A DNA stretch of 64,000 nt from an uncultured Tateyamaria sp. (lineage in GTDB: Bacteria > Pseudomonadota > Alphaproteobacteria > Rhodobacterales > Rhodobacteraceae). Below are positions 46,722 to 55,487 of this stretch, one piece after another. Location of the stretch: assembly GCF_947487805.1 (NCBI RefSeq), contig NZ_CANKXW010000005.1, positions 248,001 through 312,000 of the forward strand, read 5' to 3'. The notes under the pieces were generated by a model, which was given only the letters and a program-made list of their open reading frames with translations, was not told where the DNA came from and did no database searches. Numbering within the stretch: position 1 is the stretch's first letter; each line of letters starts with the position of its first letter. The translations under genes were made by a program, and so were the position numbers.

Positions 46722-47176
46722 TTGATCTGGACGACATGGATTTTGCGATCCTGCGCCATCTGTCCGAGGATGCGGGGCAAGGGGCGGGTGCGATCGGGCG
46801 CGCGTGCGGGTTGTCACAACCGGCGGCGTGGCGGCGGATCAAGCGGCTGCGCGACGCTGGCGTGATCCGGGGGCAGCGTCTGCGCCTTGATGCCCAGAAG
46901 CTGGGGTTCGGGGTGACCGTCTTTCTTGGGGTGAAACTGGCCACCAAGGGGCGGGTGAGCCTTGAGGATTTCGAGCGCGCGGTGTCTGCGATCCCCGAAG
47001 TGCAGACAGTGGAGCATGTGCTTGGCCTCTATGACTACCGCCTGCGGGTGGTCGCGCGGGATCTTCCCGATTTCGAACGGGTGTTGCGGCGGCGGATCAT
47101 GACCCTGCCCGGCGCGGGCGAGGTGGAGGCGAATGTGCTTTTGTCCGAGGAGCGGCGTCCGGGGCCGATTGGCTGA
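46718..47176 (+). CDS. Lrp/AsnC-family regulator (second of an overlapping pair)
   Basis: A 152-residue Lrp protein with a winged helix (about 3-52; LDDMDFAILRHLSEDAGQGAGAIGRACGLSQPAAWRRIKRLRDAGVI) and a RAM domain with GLYDYRLRVVARDLPDFERVLRR. It starts with GTG and overlaps the first Lrp stop by four bases. The HTH differs from its neighbour (AAWRRIKRL), so it probably recognises another sequence or works as a co-regulator. It is 115 bases upstream of a class V aminotransferase. Confidence 0.88.
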   Translation: MIDLDDMDFAILRHLSEDAGQGAGAIGRACGLSQPAAWRRIKRLRDAGVIRGQRLRLDAQKLGFGVTVFLGVKLATKGRVSLEDFERAVSAIPEVQTVEHVLGLYDYRLRVVARDLPDFERVLRRRIMTLPGAGEVEANVLLSEERRPGPIG

Positions 47177-47291
47177 AAAGCTTTCCGATATGCGGCGCAC
47201 CGTGCTGCGGTGCCGCGAATGTATACTGTCATAGGCTTTGTCGGGGCCGCGGCGTTGGGTTATGTCCTCTGCAAACAGAGAGGACATACCC

Positions 47292-48419
47292 ATGGCTGCA
47301 TTGCTTGATACTGTTGATCCCACAGGTTTGGAGGAGTTTTCCGTCGTGTTCACGGACCGGTCGCTCAACCATATGAGCGCTGCGTTCCAGGAGGTGATGA
47401 ACGACATCTCGGCGATGCTGAAATCCGTCTATCAGGCAGATGCGGTGGTGGTTGTGCCCGGTGGCGGCACCTTTGGCATGGAGGCCGTCGCGCGGCAATT
47501 CGGGCGTGGCGCAGATGTGCTGGTGGTGCGCAACGGGTGGTTTTCCTACCGTTGGAGCCAGATTTTCGAAACGGGCGGTCTGACCGCACAGACCCATGTG
47601 CTGAAGGCGCGCCAGACGGGCAATGCATCGCCGTCGCCCTTTGCGCCCGCGCCCATCGAGGAGGTCGTGGCGACCATTCGGGATCAAAAGCCGGATGTCG
47701 TCTTTGCGCCGCATGTGGAAACCAGCGCGGGTGTGATCCTGCCCGATGACTATGTGGCGGCGATGGCCGCTGCGGCGCATGAGGTGGGCGCGCTGATGGT
47801 TCTGGATTGCATCGCGTCGGGCTGTGCCTGGGTGGATATGCGGGCGCTTGGGGTGGATGTGCTGATCTCTGCGCCGCAAAAAGGGTGGAGCGCGTCGCCC
47901 TGTGCCGGGCTGGTCATGTTGTCGGACCGTGCCGTGGCGCGAATGGAAGAGACGACGTCCGATAGTTTTGCGATTGATCTCAAGAAGTGGCATCAGATCA
48001 TGCAGGCCTATGAGAGCGGCGGCCATGCCTACCACGCCACAATGCCGACCGATGCCTTGCGCGATTTCCGCGACACCATGCGCGAGACGGAGGGCTACGG
48101 CTTCGGCAAGCTGAAAGAGGCGCAATGGGCGCTGGGTGGCGCGGTGCGCGCCATGTTGTCGGAGAAGGGTGTGACGTCTGTGGCCGCGGACGGGTTCGGC
48201 GCACCGGGTGTTGTGGTCAGTTACACCGCCGATCCGGAGATCCAGACAGGCAAGCGTTTTGCCGCCCAGGGCATGCAGATTGCGGCGGGCGTGCCACTGC
48301 AATGCGATGAGCCGGCGGATTTCCGGACGTTCCGCATTGGTCTTTTTGGCCTGGACAAGCTTTATGATGTGGACGGCACCGTCGCGCGGCTGCGCCGGGT
48401 GGTCGATCAGGTTCTCTGA
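47292..48419 (+). CDS. Class V aminotransferase (alanine/serine-glyoxylate type)
   Basis: A 375-residue PLP enzyme. The PLP lysine is K197 in SAPQKGWSASPCAG, preceded by GALMVLDCIASGCAW (the aspartate that contacts the ring). N-terminal TVDPTGLEEFSVVFTDRSLNHM and VVVVPGGGTFGMEAVARQF match alanine-glyoxylate and serine-glyoxylate aminotransferases and related purine-catabolic enzymes. I start at ATG 47292, with GAGAGGA upstream. It follows the Lrp pair and may be their target. Confidence 0.86.
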   Translation: MAALLDTVDPTGLEEFSVVFTDRSLNHMSAAFQEVMNDISAMLKSVYQADAVVVVPGGGTFGMEAVARQFGRGADVLVVRNGWFSYRWSQIFETGGLTAQTHVLKARQTGNASPSPFAPAPIEEVVATIRDQKPDVVFAPHVETSAGVILPDDYVAAMAAAAHEVGALMVLDCIASGCAWVDMRALGVDVLISAPQKGWSASPCAGLVMLSDRAVARMEETTSDSFAIDLKKWHQIMQAYESGGHAYHATMPTDALRDFRDTMRETEGYGFGKLKEAQWALGGAVRAMLSEKGVTSVAADGFGAPGVVVSYTADPEIQTGKRFAAQGMQIAAGVPLQCDEPADFRTFRIGLFGLDKLYDVDGTVARLRRVVDQVL

Positions 48420-48422
48420 GGG

Positions 48423-49634
48423 TCAGCCCGCGGGCCGCGTGCCCAGCCCCAGTTGCATCAGCGTTTTGCGTACGGGTGTGATCTGGTGCAGGGCGTTCAG
48501 CCCGAGAGCGCGCGCCTCGCGCATCAGCGGTGCCTGCGCCTGGCTTGCACGGTTGAGCAGGTCCACACCTGTGACACGCCTGCGGATGTCGGCATAGCGG
48601 GCATCGTGATAGGCGGTCAGCATCGCGTCGTCGCCAAGGGTGTCCGGATTGGCCTGGGCCAGCTCCAGCAGGCTGGCGGTATCGGCGAGCGACATGTTCA
48701 ATCCTTGCGCGCCGATGGGTGGGACGACGTGGGCCGCTTCGGCGATCAGGGCCATGCGCGTGCCGGACATTCGGTCCGCAATCTGGCTGATGATCGGCCA
48801 GACCGTGCGCCGTGAAGCAAGGGTCAGGGGGCCCAGGATCTCGCAACTGCGCGCGGACATCTCTGCCTCGAACGCGGGAATATCTGCGACCGTCCGGGCC
48901 ATACTGCGCGGGCCATCGTCCATCCAGACGACTGCGGAACAGGGGCGACCGTCCCGGTCCGGCAGGGGCACGAGGGTAAAGGGGCCACCGGTCTGGTGCA
49001 CCTCGGTCGATATATTGTCGTGGGGGATCGGGTGGGTCACCGCAAAGGCCAGCGCTTTTTGCCCGAACCTGCGGGTGCGCGCGCCGATGCCCGCGGCTTG
49101 CCGCATCGGGGAATTGCGCCCGTCTGCCGCGATCACCAGACGGGTCGCGACCCGCGTGCCATCCGTCAGGCCCACGCGGGCTTCGGCGGTGCGGCCCACA
49201 AAGGTTTTCGTGCCGACGCCCGGGCGGAAATCGACGGTCTCCAGCGCGTCCAGCCGGGCCACCATCTCGCGCCGCAGCCGCCAGTTGGGAAAGTTCCAGC
49301 CAAAGGGCAGGTCCGACACGTCGGAGGCGCGAAACGCCTTGGCCGCACGGGCGGTGCCATCTGTGCCACCGGCATCGACGATCTGCATCACCTCCAGAGC
49401 AGCGGCATGTGGTTCCAGTGTGGACCAGAGGCCTGCGGCCTCGAGCACCCCGTGCGCAGGTTGCAGCATGGCGGTTGTACGCAGATCCGCGCCCGCGTCA
49501 TCGCCATCGGTGACGGGCGGGGCAGGGTCCACGCAGATGACGGAAAAACCGGCAGTCCCAAAGGCCGCGGCAGCTGTCAGCCCGGCGATGCCGCCGCCGG
49601 AGATCAGGATATCGCAGGATGTGATGTCGCTCAT
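48423..49634 (-). CDS. UbiH/UbiF-type FAD-dependent hydroxylase
   Basis: A 403-residue flavoprotein monooxygenase. It has the FAD fold ILISGGGIAGLTAAAAFG (about 8-25), the DG-motif region VIAADGRNSPMRQAAG and the C-terminal GD-like motif ALIAEAAHVVPPIGAQGLNMSL, here AEAAH in place of the usual GDAAH. The family hydroxylates the ubiquinone ring. AAAGGAGACGTC precedes the ATG. It converges on the aminotransferase with 3 bases between stops and runs with the HAD gene on the same strand after 61 bases. Confidence 0.87.
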   Translation of the reverse strand: MSDITSCDILISGGGIAGLTAAAAFGTAGFSVICVDPAPPVTDGDDAGADLRTTAMLQPAHGVLEAAGLWSTLEPHAAALEVMQIVDAGGTDGTARAAKAFRASDVSDLPFGWNFPNWRLRREMVARLDALETVDFRPGVGTKTFVGRTAEARVGLTDGTRVATRLVIAADGRNSPMRQAAGIGARTRRFGQKALAFAVTHPIPHDNISTEVHQTGGPFTLVPLPDRDGRPCSAVVWMDDGPRSMARTVADIPAFEAEMSARSCEILGPLTLASRRTVWPIISQIADRMSGTRMALIAEAAHVVPPIGAQGLNMSLADTASLLELAQANPDTLGDDAMLTAYHDARYADIRRRVTGVDLLNRASQAQAPLMREARALGLNALHQITPVRKTLMQLGLGTRPAG

Positions 49635-49695
49635 GACGTCTCCTTTGACAGGCAATCTAAGCTGCCTGCGCACCGCGCCAAGGCGGCATCCTGTC

Positions 49696-50343
49696 CTACC
49701 CCTGCAACCGGGTGAGGAAACCGGTCAGATCATCCGTGTGATATTGGATATGCGGCGCAGGTGCTGCGGCACTGGCCACGTGCACCGTGCGCATGCCAAG
49801 CGCGTGCGGCACGGCCAAGTTGCGCGGCTCGTCCTCGAACATGGCGCCGACGCGCGTGTCGATACCGTCGCGTCCGAACACGCGGTCAAAGGCGGCGCGA
49901 TCCGGTTTGGGATGGAAATCCGCGTGCTCGACGCCGTAAACCGCGTCGAACAGGCCCGACAGACCACGCGCGGCCAAGACGCGTTCGGCATAGGGCGCGC
50001 AGCCGTTGGTATAGACGATGCGCCGTCCCGGCAGGTCGCCGATGCGGTCGGCAAGCGCGCTGTCGGGTTCGAGGTGATCCATGGAAATGTCGTGCACGTC
50101 CTCGAGATAGGGCAGTGGATCGAGGTCATGTTCGCGCATCAAGCCCGCCAGAGTGGTCCCGTGATCGTGCCAATACTGCGTTCGCAACTGATCGGCGCGG
50201 GCGCGCGAGACGCCAAGCGCGTCCATCACATAGGCCGTCATGCGCACCTCGATCTGATCAAACAGCCGTGCGGAGGGCGGATAGAGCGTGTTGTCTAGGT
50301 CAAAGACCCAGGCGCGGACATGGGAGAAATCGGATGCGGACAT
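49696..50343 (-). CDS. HAD-family pyrimidine 5'-nucleotidase-like phosphatase
   Basis: A 215-residue HAD hydrolase: catalytic motif WVFDLDNTLYPP (about 12-23), motif II IVYTNGCAPY, and motif III/IV region HPKPDRAAFDRVFGRDGI with GAMFEDEPRNLAV. The DLDNTLY form is that of the pyrimidine 5'-nucleotidases (SDT1/PYE group). Likely cleaves UMP, CMP or related nucleotides in the cytosol. It is divergent from the GntR gene, with 104 bases between. Confidence 0.88.
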   Translation of the reverse strand: MSASDFSHVRAWVFDLDNTLYPPSARLFDQIEVRMTAYVMDALGVSRARADQLRTQYWHDHGTTLAGLMREHDLDPLPYLEDVHDISMDHLEPDSALADRIGDLPGRRIVYTNGCAPYAERVLAARGLSGLFDAVYGVEHADFHPKPDRAAFDRVFGRDGIDTRVGAMFEDEPRNLAVPHALGMRTVHVASAAAPAPHIQYHTDDLTGFLTRLQG

Positions 50344-50447
50344 GGCAACTGCTTAGGCCGCCACCGGGCGGGGTGCAAGTCACGAGGGTTGCGTGCAGGT
50401 CGGCGCACGCTCTAGTGTGATGCAATTCAATGACTTGCGAGGCCCGC

Positions 50448-51101
50448 ATGCCTGCCCCACGCCCGAACAACACAGACGCCTATTCCATGATCCTCGACGC
50501 GATCGACATCGGCACTTATCGCCCCGGTGACCGGCTGGTGGAAAGCGAGCTGGCGGATCGGTTCGGCGTGTCCCGCACGCCGGTGCGCGAGGCCTTGCAG
50601 CGGCTCGAGACGCAATCGCTGTTGTCGCGCGACGGGCGCAGCCTGATCGTCGCGTCTCTGGATCACAACCAGATGTCCGAACTTTATGTGGTGCGGCGCG
50701 AGTTGGAGGGGTTGGCCGCATCGCTTGCGGCGCGTCACGCCACGTCCGAAGAGGTGCGCATCCTGCGCGAGATGGTCGAGGAGGACAACGCGCTGATCGG
50801 TGACCCACCCGCGCTGGCGCGGGCCAACCGCCGGTTTCACCAGCAGATCCACCTTGCCTCGCATAACCGCTATCTTGTGCAGCAACTCGATCTGGTGCAC
50901 CGCACCATGGCGCTGATGGCGACGACATCTCTGGCCGCGGTGGGACGGACACGCATCGCGCAGTCCGAGCATGACGCCATCGTTTCGGCGATCGAGGCCA
51001 AGGATGAGGCCGCCGCGGGTCAGGCGCTGCGGGATCACATCTCCGTCGCGTTCATGACCCGTTTGAAACAGGATGCCGAGGCGCGCAAGGAAGACGGCTA
51101 G
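50448..51101 (+). CDS. GntR-family regulator with FCD domain
   Basis: A 217-residue regulator with an N-terminal winged helix (about 9-65; MILDAIDIGTYRPGDRLVESELADRFGVSRTPVREALQRL) and an FCD ligand domain (about 75-210; HQQIHLASHNRYLVQQLDLVHRTM and SEHDAIVSAIEAKDEAAAGQALRDHI). Histidines and Glu/Asp residues of the FCD domain probably bind a metal and a carboxylic acid. I chose ATG 50448 (GCGAGGC before it); ATG 50430 would add six residues. The stop overlaps that of the convergent glycosyltransferase. Confidence 0.87.
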   Translation: MPAPRPNNTDAYSMILDAIDIGTYRPGDRLVESELADRFGVSRTPVREALQRLETQSLLSRDGRSLIVASLDHNQMSELYVVRRELEGLAASLAARHATSEEVRILREMVEEDNALIGDPPALARANRRFHQQIHLASHNRYLVQQLDLVHRTMALMATTSLAAVGRTRIAQSEHDAIVSAIEAKDEAAAGQALRDHISVAFMTRLKQDAEARKEDG

Positions 51102-52969
51102 GGTTGCGCTGTGCCGTGCTGGGTCTTGTCCCAATAGTAGGGATCAAAGACCAGTTCGTAGAGCGCCTTGTAACTGGCCAGCGCACCCAGCGGGAAATAG
51201 AGCGGAAGCGTGAACACCCACGGGATCAGGTGCCTGCGTTCTTTGGCAGACGTTGCAAGGATGCCGATCAGCGCGTTGAGGATTTCGGCAAAGATGAAGA
51301 ACCCGGCAAGCGGCCAGATGACACCTGCGCCCAGCGTTTCGGTAACCGGGTGAGGCAGGCCGAATGTGGGCAGGAGAAAGCTCCACAGAAGCGGCAGGGT
51401 CACGAATTGCGAGAATGTCGCCAGAAACATGACCTGAAACCCGATGAACCGTTTCCAGCCCAGATCGTGCAACAGCGCGCGCGGGTTCCGCATGTGCACG
51501 CAATAGGTGATCAGATAGCCCTTGAGCCAGCGCGACCGCTGTTTGACCCAAGGCCAGGCGCGGCAATTGGCTTCTTCGAACGTGGCGGTGGGGATCAGTT
51601 CGGTCCGGTATCCCCGCCGCGCCAGTCGCACGCCCAGGTCGGCGTCTTCGGTCACATTATGCGCATCCCAGCCGCCAAGCTCTTCTAGGATCTCGCGTCG
51701 AAAGAAGAGTGTGGTGCCACCCAAGGGCAGGACCAAACCCATGCGCGCGACGCCAGGCAGGACAAGCCGCCACCAGCTGGCATATTCGATGGTAAAGCAG
51801 CGGGCGATCCAGTTGTAGCTGGAGTTGTAGTAGTCGAGGATACCCTGCAGGCAGGCCACATCCGGTCCTGCCTGGGCGTAATGCGCCACGACCTTTTCGA
51901 TCTGATCAATCTCCGGCGCGTCCTCGGCATCCCACACCCCGATGATGTCCCCGTCGCAGAAATCCAGTGCATAGTTCAACGCGCGGGGTTTGGTCGTGAT
52001 CGTACCGTCATCGGGCACTTCGACAACGCGCATCCATTGCGGCAGCTTGGTCCGGGCAAGGGTGGCGCGGGTGACGGCATCCTTGGCTTCGAGCACCAGC
52101 ACCACTTCGAGCAGGGCCTTTGGGTAGGTGAGGCGGGAAAGTCGGGCAACAAGCGCCTCGGCGATCCGCTCTTCCTTGAACAATGGCACCATGACTGACA
52201 CACGCGGCAACCGGTGCGGGACGACCTTGGGCAGCGGTTCGGGGGCCGTCGGCACCCGGTCGGTCATTTGTGTAACAAGCGCCAACAATTTCAGCACGGT
52301 CGTCAGGACCAGCGTAACCACACCCCATCCGATCAAGGCGGTCATCACCCATAGCGGAAAGGCGATCAGTGCGGCGCCGAAGAGCGCCGCAAGCAACACC
52401 AGCCCGCCGTCTCCCAGAGCCTTGAGAGGTGACCAGTCGCGGCAGCTGATCTCTTGTGGAACAAGCGTCACCGCGCGGTGCGCCAGTTCCGCGCCGTGCA
52501 GCGTGCTGATTTGCGTGTTGATCTGGTCCTGATCGGCCAGCACGGGTCGGATGTCAAAGCCAGGGGCAGGCGCTGCGGCCCGCAAGGCATCAAAACGGTC
52601 CGGCCGGGTTGTCGCGACAAGCAGCGTTGTGCCGATCCATCGCCACGGGACAACGCTAAATTTCTGGCAGAGGCGTGCGGGCAGGGCGCGGGCCATCAGC
52701 GGGCTGGGTGGATCGAGCCTTAGGTCGACATGATCGGTGTCGTGCTGCGTTGCAAGCGCATGCAACACGTCGCGCCGGTCCACATGCCCATCGGCGACGA
52801 GAATCTCACCCAATGGTGCATTATAGGTGTGCTGTTTGCCGAGTGCTTCGATCAACGTCGTCTGAGTGATCAGACCCGCATTCACCAATTGCCGCCCCAC
52901 CGGCAAGGTGGGCCGATCCCGCCGCAGGACCGGGCGGGGCTGGGAAAGGCGCAGTAACGGATCGCTCAT
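51098..52969 (-). CDS. Family 2 glycosyltransferase with N-terminal MshEN (c-di-GMP-binding type) domain
   Basis: A 623-residue membrane protein. An N-terminal domain (about 20-90; LPVGRQLVNAGLITQTTLIEAL and PLGEILVADGHVDRRDVLHALATQH) is the MshEN fold, which in type II secretion and NfrB-type proteins binds cyclic di-GMP. Two membrane helices (about 185-230) lead to a processive GT2 catalytic domain with D347/D350 (WDAEDAPEID), D442 (VTEDADLG) and QRSRW (Q477, R480, W481), then further membrane helices. It probably makes or exports a surface polysaccharide under c-di-GMP control. A CtrA box lies 47 bases before the ATG. Confidence 0.86.
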   Translation of the reverse strand: MSDPLLRLSQPRPVLRRDRPTLPVGRQLVNAGLITQTTLIEALGKQHTYNAPLGEILVADGHVDRRDVLHALATQHDTDHVDLRLDPPSPLMARALPARLCQKFSVVPWRWIGTTLLVATTRPDRFDALRAAAPAPGFDIRPVLADQDQINTQISTLHGAELAHRAVTLVPQEISCRDWSPLKALGDGGLVLLAALFGAALIAFPLWVMTALIGWGVVTLVLTTVLKLLALVTQMTDRVPTAPEPLPKVVPHRLPRVSVMVPLFKEERIAEALVARLSRLTYPKALLEVVLVLEAKDAVTRATLARTKLPQWMRVVEVPDDGTITTKPRALNYALDFCDGDIIGVWDAEDAPEIDQIEKVVAHYAQAGPDVACLQGILDYYNSSYNWIARCFTIEYASWWRLVLPGVARMGLVLPLGGTTLFFRREILEELGGWDAHNVTEDADLGVRLARRGYRTELIPTATFEEANCRAWPWVKQRSRWLKGYLITYCVHMRNPRALLHDLGWKRFIGFQVMFLATFSQFVTLPLLWSFLLPTFGLPHPVTETLGAGVIWPLAGFFIFAEILNALIGILATSAKERRHLIPWVFTLPLYFPLGALASYKALYELVFDPYYWDKTQHGTAQP

Positions 52970-53015
52970 GATGGGGTCCGAACATATGGCTCGGGCCCAC
53001 TGTGAAGCTGTCCAG

Positions 53016-53030
53016 TTAACGAAGCGTTAA
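53016..53030 (-). promoter_or_regulatory. CtrA box (TTAA-N7-TTAA)
   Basis: TTAA (53016-53019), seven bases, TTAA (53027-53030) is the full CtrA consensus. It lies 47 bases upstream of the glycosyltransferase start codon and may also sit near the end of carA, whose stop codon is 51 bases away on the same strand. Confidence 0.7.
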
Positions 53031-53080
53031 GGTTGTGGCGTTGCGCGGATCAATCAACCAAAGCGCGATGCAATCCCGCC

Positions 53081-54238
53081 TCAGACGGCGCGCGCCGCCA
53101 TCGCGTCGGCAAATCGTTCAAAAAGGTAATAGCTGTCTTGCGGGCCGGGGCTTGCCTCAGGGTGGTATTGGACCGAGTAAACCGGCTTGCCCTCGACCCG
53201 GATGCCACAGTTGGAGCCGTCAAAGAGCGACGTGTGGGTTTCGATGACGCCATCAGGCAGGGTCTGCGCATCCACGGCAAATCCGTGGTTCATCGAGGTG
53301 ATCTCTACCTTGCCTGTGTCCAGATCCTTGACCGGGTGGTTGGCGCCGTGGTGACCGTGGTTCATCTTGATCGTCTTTGCACCCAGGGCGAGGGCCAGCA
53401 TCTGGTGGCCAAGGCAAATGCCGAACATGGGTACGTCCCGGCCCAGGATATCTTGGATCATCGGTACCGCGTAAGCCCCGGTGGCCGCCGGATCACCGGG
53501 GCCGTTGGACAGGAACACGCCGTCTGGATTGTGGGCCATCACCTCTTCGGCAGTGGCGGTGGCGGGCAGAACGGTCACATCGCAGCCCGCAGAGGCAAGA
53601 CAGCGCAGGATGTTCCGCTTGGCGCCATAGTCGATGGCGACCACTTTGTGCTTGGGGTCGGTCTGGGGCGTATAGCCTTCGGGCCAGGCCCACCGCATCT
53701 CGTTCCAGTGATAGGATTGGGCGCAGGTGACCTCCTTGGCCAGATCCATCCCTTCGAGGCCCGCAAAGGCGCGCGCGGCAGCAACCAGCGCATCAGTGTC
53801 AAATGTGCCATCGGGGCTGTGCGCCAAGGCCACGTGTGGTGCGCCAGCCTGCCGGATCGCGCGCGTCAGACGCCGCGTGTCCACGCCGCCGATGGCGATC
53901 CGCCCGCGCGCAGCCAGCCAGCCCGACAGGTGTTCCGCGGCGCGCCAGTTCGACGGGTCTGTGGGCATCCACTTGACCACCATACCAGAGGCAACCGGAT
54001 CGCCTGTTTCGTCATCTTCGGGGTTCACGCCCACATTGCCGATATGCGGAAAGGTAAAGGTCACGACCTGCCCGGCATAAGACGGGTCGGTCATGATTTC
54101 CTGGTATCCCGTCATGGCCGTGTTGAAACACAGTTCGGCCTCGGTCTGGCCTGTGGCTCCGAACCCGTGGCCGAAGAACAATGTGCCATCAGCAAGGGCG
54201 AGGCAGGCAGTCGGTGCAGGTGTGGCGGCGGCGTTCAT
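53081..54238 (-). CDS. carA: Carbamoyl-phosphate synthase small subunit
   Basis: Glutaminase subunit of carbamoyl-phosphate synthase, for arginine and pyrimidine synthesis. The 385-residue product has the N-terminal domain (ALADGTLFFGHGFGATGQTEAELCFNTAMTGYQEI) and a class I glutamine amidotransferase domain with the catalytic cysteine C275 in FGICLGHQ and YHPEASPGPQD near the C-terminus. carB is not adjacent. The gene is divergent from yqeY, with 209 bases between starts, which hold its promoter. Confidence 0.97.
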   Translation of the reverse strand: MNAAATPAPTACLALADGTLFFGHGFGATGQTEAELCFNTAMTGYQEIMTDPSYAGQVVTFTFPHIGNVGVNPEDDETGDPVASGMVVKWMPTDPSNWRAAEHLSGWLAARGRIAIGGVDTRRLTRAIRQAGAPHVALAHSPDGTFDTDALVAAARAFAGLEGMDLAKEVTCAQSYHWNEMRWAWPEGYTPQTDPKHKVVAIDYGAKRNILRCLASAGCDVTVLPATATAEEVMAHNPDGVFLSNGPGDPAATGAYAVPMIQDILGRDVPMFGICLGHQMLALALGAKTIKMNHGHHGANHPVKDLDTGKVEITSMNHGFAVDAQTLPDGVIETHTSLFDGSNCGIRVEGKPVYSVQYHPEASPGPQDSYYLFERFADAMAARAV

Positions 54239-54447
54239 GGGCGGACCTCTGGCAGCAGGGGGAACATGTGGAATGTCGGCAAATTGCGCGGAAACTAGTG
54301 TGCGCAGGGCACAGGGTCAAGCAAGATCGGAATTTTGAGTTTTCGTTTTAAAACAGTAACTTGTGCCGCTTCGTCCGGGTTGCCTCGTATATCCGTTTTC
54401 AGTATGGTCCCAAGTTCAACACGTGCCCATGGGGATGGACATCACAA

Positions 54448-54912
54448 ATGGATTTACGCGCCAAGATTTCGGCCGCTCTCAAGCAGGCCATGAAAGACAA
54501 GGATGCGGAGCGTCTGTCGACGCTGCGGCTGATCAATGCCGCGATCAAGGACAAGGATATCGACGCCCGCGCGGCAGGCGAAGATGACGGTGTCGGAGAG
54601 GCCGAAGTGCTTGGGATCCTTGGGAAAATGTCAAAGCAGCGCACCGAAAGTGCCCGCACCTATGAGGAAGGCGGGCGGCTGGATCTGGCGGAACGCGAGC
54701 TGTCGGAGATCAAGGTCATCGAAGAATTCCTGCCACAGCAGTTGGACAACGATGCCAGCGCCAAGGCCGTCGATGCCGCCATCGCCGAGGTCGGCGCGGA
54801 CAGCATCCGCGACATGGGCAAGGTGATGGGTGTGCTCAAGTCGAAATATACCGGCCAGATGGATTTCGGCACTGTTGGTCCGATGGTCAAGGATCGGCTC
54901 TGCGCGTCCTAG
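54448..54912 (+). CDS. YqeY/GatB-like protein
   Basis: A 154-residue helical protein of the YqeY family, related to the tail of GatB, which binds the tRNA in Asp/Glu-tRNA amidotransferase. Sequence MDLRAKISAALKQAMKDKDAERLSTLRLINAAIKDKDID and the late GADSIRDMGKVMGVLKSKYTGQMDF are typical. The function of free YqeY is not known. I start at ATG 54448; the reading frame stays open farther upstream but without signals. The stop overlaps that of the convergent DUF2244 gene. Confidence 0.92.
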   Translation: MDLRAKISAALKQAMKDKDAERLSTLRLINAAIKDKDIDARAAGEDDGVGEAEVLGILGKMSKQRTESARTYEEGGRLDLAERELSEIKVIEEFLPQQLDNDASAKAVDAAIAEVGADSIRDMGKVMGVLKSKYTGQMDFGTVGPMVKDRLCAS

Positions 54913-55403
54913 ACCGCCGTTGGCCGCTGCAAGGCGCGCTGTAGGTCTTCGAAGAGGTCAAGCCGCTCTTCCTCGCTGAGAAACGCGCCGATCTCTACTT
55001 CGCGCCCTTTGCCTTTGAGCGTGATGTAGTTGGGCACAGGGCCCTTGTCCTCATGCTTGGTCACTTGCGTCCAGTAGCGGTTGCAATCCCATGTCTGGAC
55101 CGCGCCGTTGGCGTCGGTCCGGGTCAGGTGCGTTTCCTCTGCATCCAGTCGCAGCACTTCGATGATCTGGCGGGCACGGCGATTGCGGCGGAGCGCATAG
55201 TAGATGCCCCACACGGCCACCATCAGGAAGGGCAGTACCCCCCATAACACGACACTCCCCAAAAGCGGCAGTGCGGGAATGAGGATCAAGGTGAATGTCG
55301 CCAGAACAAAAGCCGCCATCCCGTGCGGGGGCAGCGAATTGTGCGGCCAGAGCAGGAGCTCTTGCACCTGTGCGTCCGGTTCTGTGGTCCAACGATATGG
55401 CAT
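54909..55403 (-). CDS. DUF2244 integral membrane protein
   Basis: A 164-residue protein with two membrane helices (about 28-48 and 52-72) between a short N-terminus and a C-terminal cytoplasmic domain. The pattern PHNSLPPHGMAAFVLATFTL and the mid-region ARQIIEVLRLDAEETHLTR with the TQVTKHEDKG segment match DUF2244. The family is often near cytochrome oxidase genes; ctaD is 1 kb downstream on the same strand. Function unknown. Confidence 0.85.
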   Translation of the reverse strand: MPYRWTTEPDAQVQELLLWPHNSLPPHGMAAFVLATFTLILIPALPLLGSVVLWGVLPFLMVAVWGIYYALRRNRRARQIIEVLRLDAEETHLTRTDANGAVQTWDCNRYWTQVTKHEDKGPVPNYITLKGKGREVEIGAFLSEEERLDLFEDLQRALQRPTAV

Positions 55404-55487
55404 GACAGGATTTATAATCTGTCTCGCGCCCTTGTCGAACGACAGGGTGTCGCGGCGCGGGTGTTTCGGGCCCGCACCGCGATCTGG

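Noticed and set aside
46266-47176. Siroheme decarboxylase pair (AhbA/AhbB or NirDLGH type)
   Set aside because: Those also come as adjacent Lrp-like genes, but both proteins here have ordinary Lrp helix-turn-helix and RAM sequences and no haem genes are nearby.
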